Shown one piece after another: positions 1-5,185 of a stretch of DNA of 5,185 nt. Under the pieces are notes generated by a model, which was not told the origin of the DNA, did no database searches, and saw only the letters and a list, made by a program, of their open reading frames with translations. The position numbers were made by a program, and so were the translations under genes. Each line of letters opens with the position of its first letter. The first letter of the stretch is position 1. Source of the DNA: an uncultured Propionibacteriaceae bacterium (lineage in GTDB: Bacteria > Actinomycetota > Actinomycetes > Propionibacteriales > Propionibacteriaceae); the NCBI GenBank assembly GCA_936924635.1, contig CAKZHP010000014.1, forward strand, positions 1-5,185, written 5' to 3'.

Positions 1-48
1 GTGGGGCCAGATCAGGCCGTCACGATGGGGCCAGATCAACCTGTCACA
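1..48. mobile_element. Probable end of an IS21-family insertion sequence (partial, outer terminus at about 48)
   Basis: Two 24-bp units lie head to tail at 1-24 and 25-48, identical at 19 of 24 positions and sharing the core TGGGGCCAGATCA followed by GTCAC. Read on the minus strand from position 48, the sequence begins TGTGACAGG, so the outer edge has the 5'-TG...CA-3' form typical of IS21-family elements, whose ends carry several short transposase-binding repeats. Immediately inside, at 49, sequence recognisable as guaB1 begins. No transposase (istA/istB) is visible because the window starts here. What is seen is the repeat and the abrupt junction. The IS21 assignment rests on remembered family features and could be wrong. 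Confidence 0.5.
1..48 (+). repeat. Two tandem 24-bp direct repeats
   Basis: Unit 1 is 1-24 and unit 2 is 25-48. They differ at unit positions 1, 15, 16, 18 and 24. Since 24 is a multiple of three, the repeat can be read through in the guaB1 frame as two copies of an M-G-P-D-Q-x-V-T peptide. That makes the downstream fragment look like an ORF with its own GTG or ATG start, but no Shine-Dalgarno sequence precedes either codon within the window. Confidence 0.8.
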
Positions 49-552
49 GTCACGCAGTTCAGTGCCGTGCTGGAGTCGGCCGCAGAGGCCACCAGCCTGG
101 GCAAGGCTGTCTGGGCCGACGGCGGCGTGCGCTACCCCCGGGACGTGGCCCTCGCGCTGGCCGCCGGCGCCGGGTCGGTGATGATCGGCTCCTGGTTCGC
201 CGGCACGTACGAGTCGACGGGCCCCCTGCTCACCGATCACCAGGGCCGTCGCTACAAGGAGTCGTTCGGCATGGCGAGCGCGCGGGCCGTCCGGAGCCGT
301 ACTCGGGAGGAGTCGGCCTTCGACCGCGCCCGCAAGGCACTCTTCGAGGAGGGCATCTCCAGCTCGCGCATGTACCTCGACGACGAGCGCCCCGGTGTCG
401 AGGACCTGCTGGACTGGATCACCGCGGGGGTGCGGTCCTCCTGCACGTACGCAGGAGCGAAGGACCTCGCCCAGTTCCACGACCGCGCCGTGGTGGGCGT
501 GCAGTCGTCGGCCGGCTACGACGAGGGGCGGCCGCTGCACGCCAGCTGGTGA
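49..552 (+). pseudogene. guaB1: GuaB1 family IMP dehydrogenase/GMP reductase-like protein, C-terminal fragment
   Basis: The fragment encodes about 167 residues of a protein whose family usually runs to about 480. It starts at the QFSAVLE segment and continues with ADGGVRYPRDVALALAAGA and VMIGSWFAGTYES, the phosphate-binding end of the IMPDH-type TIM barrel. The KESFGMAS flap-region motif follows, and the protein ends with the family-like GRPLHASW tail. GuaB1 proteins act in purine nucleotide interconversion, and an actinobacterial GuaB1 has been described as a GMP reductase. The catalytic cysteine loop (a C-T-T-R type motif), the CBS domains and most of the barrel should lie directly upstream of residue 1 here, but are replaced by the IS-like repeats at 1-48. 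The piece is therefore very likely non-functional if the junction is real. The TGA stop is at 550-552, convergent with ctaF. Family identification is firm; the cause of truncation is inferred. Confidence 0.8.
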
Positions 553-581
553 CCTCAAGGCTGGCGATCTCAGCCCAGACG

Positions 582-616
582 ACGAGACCCGCGGCCCTCA
601 GGGCCGCGGGTCTCGT
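582..616. terminator. Bidirectional hairpin terminator between guaB1 and ctaF
   Basis: Left arm 582-598 (ACGAGACCCGCGGCCCT) is the exact reverse complement of right arm 600-616, giving a 17-bp perfect inverted repeat around one central base; in practice a 16-bp stem with a TCA loop. It lies 29 bp past the guaB1 stop and 19 bp past the ctaF stop (636), in the only gap between two convergent genes. There is no long T-run on either side, which is common for terminators in high-GC actinobacteria. Confidence 0.8.
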
Positions 617-635
617 GCGTACGGTGGGTCGGGAG

Positions 636-1033
636 TCAGTGCTTGTACGGGCCCCGGTAGAACTCGTACACCCAGCCGGTCAACGACCAGATGCCCATGC
701 CCATGCCGAGCAGCGTGATCCACCAGCCGAAGACCGGGCCCAGCGCCATCACCGACACCGTCAGGGCCAGCCACAGCGGCCAGATGCTCTTGGCCGGGAA
801 GAAGCCCATCTCGCCCGCACCCTCGGCGATCTCGGCCTCCTTGCGGTCGCTGGGCCGCGCGTCCATCTTCGAGGCCAGCAGCCGCATGTAGGCGGCGATC
901 ATCACGCAGAGCAGGCCGCCCATGGCGAGGGCCACCACACCGATAGGCTCCTCGAGCTTCGTCAGGATGGCGTACGCCCCCGCGGCGACGAAGAGGAACA
1001 GGGAGACGGGGAAGAAGACCCAGAACTCTTGCT

Positions 1034-1037
<4 letters not shown>
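636..1037 (-). CDS. ctaF: Cytochrome c oxidase subunit IV, actinobacterial CtaF type
   Basis: This 133-residue membrane protein is the small fourth subunit of the actinobacterial aa3-type cytochrome c oxidase and acts in the cytoplasmic membrane beside CtaC, CtaD and CtaE. Four hydrophobic segments are visible at about residues 7-26, 33-53, 84-103 and 104-121. The GFFPAKSIWPLWLA stretch before the third segment and the YEFYRGPYKH C-terminus are typical of the family. I chose the GTG at 1037-1035: it overlaps the ctaD stop as GTGA, has GGAGGAG at 1050-1044 with a 6-nt spacer, and begins the conserved KQEFWVFFPVSLF sequence. The open frame extends upstream to 1232, but that part is antisense-frame noise over ctaD and has no family similarity. 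It is last in the ctaC-ctaD-ctaF set, so translation is likely coupled to ctaD. Length is normal and nothing looks damaged. Confidence 0.93.
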
Positions 1038-2748
<1,711 letters not shown>

Positions 2749-2752
<4 letters not shown>

Positions 2753-3588
2753 CGTCTGGTCTCCTTCGGGGGTACGGGCACGGCGGTGATCGCGGCGGGG
2801 GGCTTGACCTCGCCGGTCTGACCCTTGGCCTTGAGCTGGTTGAGGTGGGCGACGAACTCCTGCTCCGACACCACGTGCACGTTGAAGAGCATCGCGGCGT
2901 GGTAGGAGCCGCACAGCTCGGCGCACTTGCCGAGGAAGGTGCCCGTCTTGGTGGGGGTCACCTCGAAGGAGTTCGGACGGCCCGGGATGACGTCCATCTT
3001 GAAGTAGAAGTCAGGCACCCAGAAGGAGTGGATGACGTCGGCGGACTCGAGGTTGAACCGCACCTTCTGGTTCACGGGGAGGTACAGATCGGGGAACTGC
3101 TCGATGGTGCCGGTCTCGTTGACGACCGCGCCCACCTGCGAGTTGTCGCCCTCCATGTAGTTGAAGGTCCACGACCACTTCTGCCCCACGACGTTCACCG
3201 TGTGCGCCGGCCTGTCGCCCTGAGGCTGGATGACCGCGTCCTGCGCCCGCACCGTGTAGACGAAGAGCACGCCCACGATCAGGAACGGGACGATCGTGTA
3301 CATGATCTCCATGGGGAGGTTGTACGTCGTCTGCCGCGGGATCTGGTCCTGGCGCTTCTTGCGGTAGCGGATGACCGCGTAGAAGATCAGGCCCCACACC
3401 ATCACGCCGATCAGCATGCTGGCGATCCAGGAGGCGTTCCACAGGTCACCGATGTGACGGGACTGCTCGCTGGCCCGCTCCGGCAGACCCCACCGGCCCC
3501 ACTGGGCACTGGTCTCTGCGCTGCACCCGGCCAGCCCGAGGAGCGCTGAGGCGCCCGCAACCAGGCGGAGAGTCACTCGACGACGCAC
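2749..3588 (-). CDS. ctaC: Cytochrome c oxidase subunit II, lipoprotein precursor with CuA site
   Basis: This 279-residue protein takes electrons from the cytochrome bc1 complex or cytochrome c at its binuclear CuA centre and passes them to CtaD. The N-terminus is RRR followed by a hydrophobic stretch and the lipobox LAGC, so C22 is probably lipidated after signal peptidase II cleavage. Two membrane helices follow at about 54-73 and 96-114, then an extracytoplasmic cupredoxin domain. CuA ligands are H187 (VIHSFW), C222, E224 (backbone), C226, H230 and M233 in the GKCAELCGSYHAAM motif. I chose the GTG at 3588-3586: AAAGGA at 3600-3595 is 6 nt upstream and the start gives a proper signal peptide. 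A GTG four codons later (3576) is possible but lacks as good a ribosome binding site; the ATG at 3714 is rejected because the added residues lie in an intergenic hairpin. First gene of the cta set, overlapping ctaD by 4 bp. Confidence 0.95.
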
Positions 3589-3608
3589 GCGACGTCCTTT
3601 CCCATTCG

Positions 3609-3626
3609 GACGCCGGGGGCGGCGTC
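3609..3626. other. Short hairpin in the ctaC 5' leader
   Basis: GACGCC at 3609-3614 pairs with GGCGTC at 3621-3626, extendable by one G-C pair to 7 bp with a four-base loop. On the minus strand this sits 8 nt upstream of the ctaC Shine-Dalgarno sequence (3600-3595). It might influence ribosome loading, but stems this short are frequent in GC-rich DNA, so a regulatory role is only a guess. Confidence 0.3.
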
Positions 3627-3640
3627 GTGGATCTGTCTGC

Positions 3641-3646
3641 AGCCTA
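3641..3646 (-). promoter_or_regulatory. Possible -10 element for ctaC
   Basis: TAGGCT on the minus strand (3646-3641) fits the TAnnnT pattern of actinobacterial housekeeping promoters and lies about 53 nt before the ctaC GTG, just past the hairpin at 3655-3692. The -35 position would fall inside the hairpin and shows no clear TTGACA-like sequence. This is a weak candidate, supported mostly by position. Confidence 0.25.
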
Positions 3647-3654
3647 ACGCACAA

Positions 3655-3692
3655 CCGCCGCCCGGCGGGGTCGTCCCCGGCCCGGGCGGCGG
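3655..3692 (-). terminator. Hairpin terminator between erpA and ctaC
   Basis: The arms 3655-3665 (CCGCCGCCCGG) and 3682-3692 are exact reverse complements (11 bp). An inner CGGGG/CCCCG stem (3666-3670 with 3675-3679) closes a TCGT loop, leaving a 2-nt bulge. It lies about 60 nt after the erpA stop in the direction of transcription and is followed on the minus strand by TTGTGCGTT, a modest T-rich tail. It probably ends erpA transcripts and separates them from the cta operon, though attenuation of read-through is also possible. Confidence 0.6.
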
Positions 3693-3751
3693 TGGTGGCG
3701 GATCCCTGCCTCATCCCCTAGTCATGGTGGAGAGGCGGTGGGTCGCGGCGA

Positions 3752-4114
3752 TCAGTGGAACGAGTCCCCGCAGGCGCACGAGCTGCCCGCGTTGGGGTTG
3801 TCGATCGTGAAGCCCTGCTGGCTGATCGTGTCGGCGAAGTCGATCTGGGCGCCGTTGAGGTACGGGGCGCTCATCCGGTCGACCGCGACCTTCACGCCGC
3901 CGAACTCGTTGATCACGTCGCCGTCGAGCACGCGCTCGTCGATCTCGAGCTGGTAGCGCAGGCCCGAGCAACCACCGGGTTGCACGGCCACGCGCAGGAC
4001 CAGGTCGTCACGACCCTCGCGGTCGATCAGCTCCTTCACCTTGGCGGCGGCCACGTCGCTCAGGATGATCCCGTTGGCGGGGGCGGTCTCGGTGGTGCTG
4101 ATGGTGTCGGTCAT
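3752..4114 (-). CDS. erpA: Iron-sulfur cluster carrier, ErpA/HesB/IscA A-type
   Basis: This 120-residue A-type carrier binds and transfers Fe-S clusters to apoproteins in the cytoplasm. The three conserved cluster-binding cysteines are present: C49 in VQPGGCSGLRY, and C113 and C115 in the C-terminal CAC followed by GDSF. The GFTIDNPNA segment before them is the usual family signature. Length is slightly above the roughly 105-115 core because of a 14-residue polar, threonine-rich N-terminus. The ATG at 4114 is preceded by GAGGAG at 4127-4122 with a 7-nt spacer. It lies upstream of ctaC on the same strand, with 163 bp and a hairpin between, so it is probably a separate transcript. Neighbouring erpA, ctaC and adjacent genes is a known actinobacterial arrangement (for example in Mycobacterium). 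Which apoproteins it serves is not shown by the sequence. Confidence 0.93.
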   Translation of the reverse strand: MTDTISTTETAPANGIILSDVAAAKVKELIDREGRDDLVLRVAVQPGGCSGLRYQLEIDERVLDGDVINEFGGVKVAVDRMSAPYLNGAQIDFADTISQQGFTIDNPNAGSSCACGDSFH

Positions 4115-4147
4115 GGCTCGTCTCCTCGTTCCGGTACGGCTGCGGAC

Positions 4148-4153
4148 AGCATA
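4148..4153 (-). promoter_or_regulatory. Probable -10 element for erpA
   Basis: TATGCT on the minus strand (4153-4148), in the context GGTTATGCTGTCC, fits the actinobacterial TAnnnT -10 consensus. It ends 33 nt before the erpA ATG, leaving room for a short leader with the GAGGAG ribosome binding site. No convincing -35 hexamer is visible 17-18 nt upstream, which is common in high-GC actinobacterial promoters. Confidence 0.4.
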
Positions 4154-4178
4154 ACCGCGGGCCGCCGACGCCTTGTTC

Positions 4179-4205
4179 CCGGCCCACCCGTTGCGTGCGG
4201 GCCGG
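4179..4205 (-). terminator. Possible hairpin after the glycerate kinase-like tail
   Basis: CCGGCCC at 4179-4185 pairs with GGGCCGG at 4199-4205 around a 13-base loop. On the minus strand the stem starts at the first base after the TAA stop at 4208-4206. The position suits a terminator, but the stem is only 7 bp, the loop is large and no T-run follows, so it is a weak call. Confidence 0.3.
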
Positions 4206-4289
4206 TTACCAGGACCAGGTACGCGCCACGCGCTGGGCCAGCTCAGCCAGCCCGGCGTCGCCCTCGTCCCCCGTCAGGCCGTACGCCGA
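4206..4289 (-). pseudogene. C-terminal tail of a probable glycerate kinase (about 27 codons left)
   Basis: The last codons of the hybrid frame read SAYGLTGDEGDAGLAELAQ followed by RVARTWSW and a TAA stop at 4208-4206. This does not fit an ABC ATPase. It resembles the C-terminus of actinobacterial glycerate kinases, which often end in an AY-x-LT segment and a LA-x-RVARTWS-like helix. A glycerate kinase gene beside the erpA homologue is also what I recall from Mycobacterium. Codons here end in G or C, like the cta genes and unlike the ATPase part. The rest of the gene, with its active site, is missing, replaced at about 4287-4301 by ABC transporter sequence. The identification rests on a short stretch and on synteny, so it is tentative; that it is a foreign tail to the ATPase is much firmer. 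Confidence 0.45.
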
Positions 4290-4742
4290 CTCGATGCCCA
4301 GCGTGCGCAGCAGTTCGTCGGCCTGCGCCCTGGCCTGTCGGGGGTCGGCGTGGGCGAGCCGGGGAATGAGCGTGAGCTGCTCGCGCACCGTCAGGTACGG
4401 AATCAGGTTGCTGCTCTGAAGCACGAAGCCGATGTGCCGCAGCCGGAAGGCGGGCAGGTCGCTTTCGCGCAGCCGCGTCACGTCCACACCACTGATCTCC
4501 ACCGTTCCGTCGGTGGGGCGCAGCAGGGCCCCGGCGATGGAAAGAAACGTGCTCTTGCCGCTGCCTGACGGCCCGTTCACGGCGACGAGTTCGCCGGGCT
4601 GAACGCGCAGGCTGGTGGGATGCAGGGCGGTGATCAGGCCGTCTCCGTCGCCGTAAGTTTTGGACACCTGGGTGAGGGCGAGGGCTGGGCTGCTGGGCTG
4701 GACGTGGGCCTGAGGGTGCGTCTGGGTGGCCTGGAAAGTCAT
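4290..4742 (-). pseudogene. ABC transporter ATP-binding protein (MacB/LolD-like), truncated to its N-terminal half
   Basis: About 151 residues of an ABC ATPase of the kind that partners FtsX/MacB-type permeases are present, of a usual length of about 230-250. After a 20-residue proline- and glutamine-rich leader, the domain begins at LALTQVSKTYG. Walker A is GPSGSGKS (57-64) and the Q-loop is Q109 in VLQSSNLIPYLTVREQ. The sequence follows the family to LLRTLGIE (144-151), where a region leading to the LSGGQ signature should start. Instead it continues in frame into the tail described at 4206-4289. The signature, Walker B, D-loop and H-loop are all absent, so the 178-residue hybrid product cannot hydrolyse ATP normally. 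The ATG at 4742 has AAGGAG (4753-4748) with a 5-nt spacer. Codons such as TTT, CTT and AAA set it apart from the cta genes. It follows its permease on the same strand. Confidence 0.85.
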
Positions 4743-4811
4743 AGCGTCTCCTTGATGGTTTGCCTGTGCTGGTCTGCTTGGACAGGTGGCTCTGGGGCGG
4801 GGGCGGTCGCC

Positions 4812-5185
4812 TCAGGTGGTGGTGCCGATGGCGATGAGCGGATCCACGCGGGCGATGCTGCGAAGGCTGAGCAGGCTGCTCAGGGCGGCCACACCGATGA
4901 GCAGTGCGCCAGCGGTGAGCAGGTTGAGATTGGTCAGGTAAAAAGGCATCCCCGACGGCAGCACCTGCACCATGCCCAGAGTGATGACAGCCGCGACGAT
5001 GACGGCCAGCAGGCTGAGCAGGAGCATCTGGGCCACGAGGCTGGTCGCCAGCGTGCGGGTACTTGCGCCGATGGCTTTCAGCAGTCCGAACTGCGGCGTT
5101 TTTTGCAGGGTGATGACGTAGAAGAACACGGCCATGACAAACGCGGCGACGACCACCAGAAACACCTGAATCATCGTCAGGCTGC
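4812..5185 (-). CDS. ABC transporter permease, FtsX/MacB/DevC-like, C-terminal part
   Basis: This is the last 123 or so residues of an FtsX-superfamily permease; the frame stays open to the window edge, so the gene begins beyond 5185 and the ATG at 5174 is an internal methionine (MIQVFLVV lies in a membrane helix). Three hydrophobic segments are visible, at about residues 3-20, 41-66 and 75-100 counted from that methionine. Between the first two lies QFGLLKAIGAS, the cytoplasmic coupling motif of the family, and the protein ends with SLRSIARVDPLIAIG, the usual FtsX-type C-terminal pattern. It would pair with the ATPase encoded 69 bp downstream to move a lipid, lipoprotein, peptide or similar hydrophobic substrate; the substrate cannot be read from the sequence. 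Codon use includes TTT, CCT and AAA, unlike the core of the window. Deinococcus or another non-actinobacterial source is my impression only. Confidence 0.85.
   Translation of the reverse strand, partial: SLTMIQVFLVVVAAFVMAVFFYVITLQKTPQFGLLKAIGASTRTLATSLVAQMLLLSLLAVIVAAVITLGMVQVLPSGMPFYLTNLNLLTAGALLIGVAALSSLLSLRSIARVDPLIAIGTTT

Noticed and set aside
2753..2926. Upstream extension of ctaD to an ATG at 2926
   Set aside because: The extra 58 residues lie inside ctaC and are arginine-rich noise. The ATG at 2752 has GAAGGAG upstream and matches the usual N-terminus.
2845..3549. Plus-strand open frame opposite ctaC
   Set aside because: It is a composition-driven shadow with H-, V-, E- and D-rich sequence and no start context; ctaC carries a full CuA site.
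3589..3714. Upstream extension of ctaC to an ATG at 3714
   Set aside because: It would run through the hairpin at 3655-3692 and bury the lipoprotein signal peptide about 60 residues into the protein.
4206..4742. A novel short ABC-fusion protein
   Set aside because: The hybrid frame lacks the signature, Walker B and H-loop needed for function, and the tail fits another gene family. A rearranged or misassembled remnant explains it better than a new protein design.

Overview
The window reads as a piece of a high-GC actinobacterial genome, most like the Nocardioides/Propionibacteriales relatives (lineage judged from remembered protein similarity and gene order, not from a search). Its two ends do not belong to the core segment. 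The core carries the aa3-type cytochrome c oxidase genes ctaC-ctaD-ctaF on the minus strand, preceded by an ErpA/HesB-type iron-sulfur carrier gene. Codons in the core end almost always in G or C, and Shine-Dalgarno sequences are strong.

Layout. Positions 1-48 hold two abutting 24-bp direct repeats that resemble the end of an IS21-family insertion sequence. They run straight into the C-terminal third of a guaB1-type IMP dehydrogenase/GMP reductase-like gene (plus strand, about 49-552), which has lost its catalytic-cysteine loop. A 17-bp perfect inverted repeat at 582-616 separates this convergent gene from ctaF (636-1037), ctaD (1034-2752) and ctaC (2749-3588). The three oxidase genes overlap by 4 bp at each boundary, so they are probably one translationally coupled operon. 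A GC-rich hairpin (3655-3692) lies between ctaC and erpA (3752-4114). A short reading-frame tail at 4206-about 4289 looks like the last codons of a glycerate kinase, a neighbour expected beside erpA in actinobacteria.

At about 4287-4301 the sequence changes character. Beyond it lie an ABC-transporter ATPase that keeps only its N-terminal half (about 4290-4742) and the C-terminal part of its FtsX/MacB-type permease (4812-5185). This segment uses TTT, AAA, CTT and CCT codons that are nearly absent from the cta genes, and the proteins look non-actinobacterial (Deinococcus-like is my impression only). The ATPase frame runs in frame into the glycerate kinase tail, giving a 178-codon hybrid ORF without the ABC signature, Walker B or H-loop.

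Working together: CtaC (CuA, electron entry), CtaD (heme a, heme a3-CuB, proton pumping) and CtaF (small actinobacterial subunit IV) form most of the terminal oxidase. ctaE, the subunit III gene, is not here and is usually with qcrCAB elsewhere in actinobacteria. ErpA delivers Fe-S clusters to apoproteins. I see no new biological system. The points worth checking are the two junctions, which may be real rearrangements or assembly joins.
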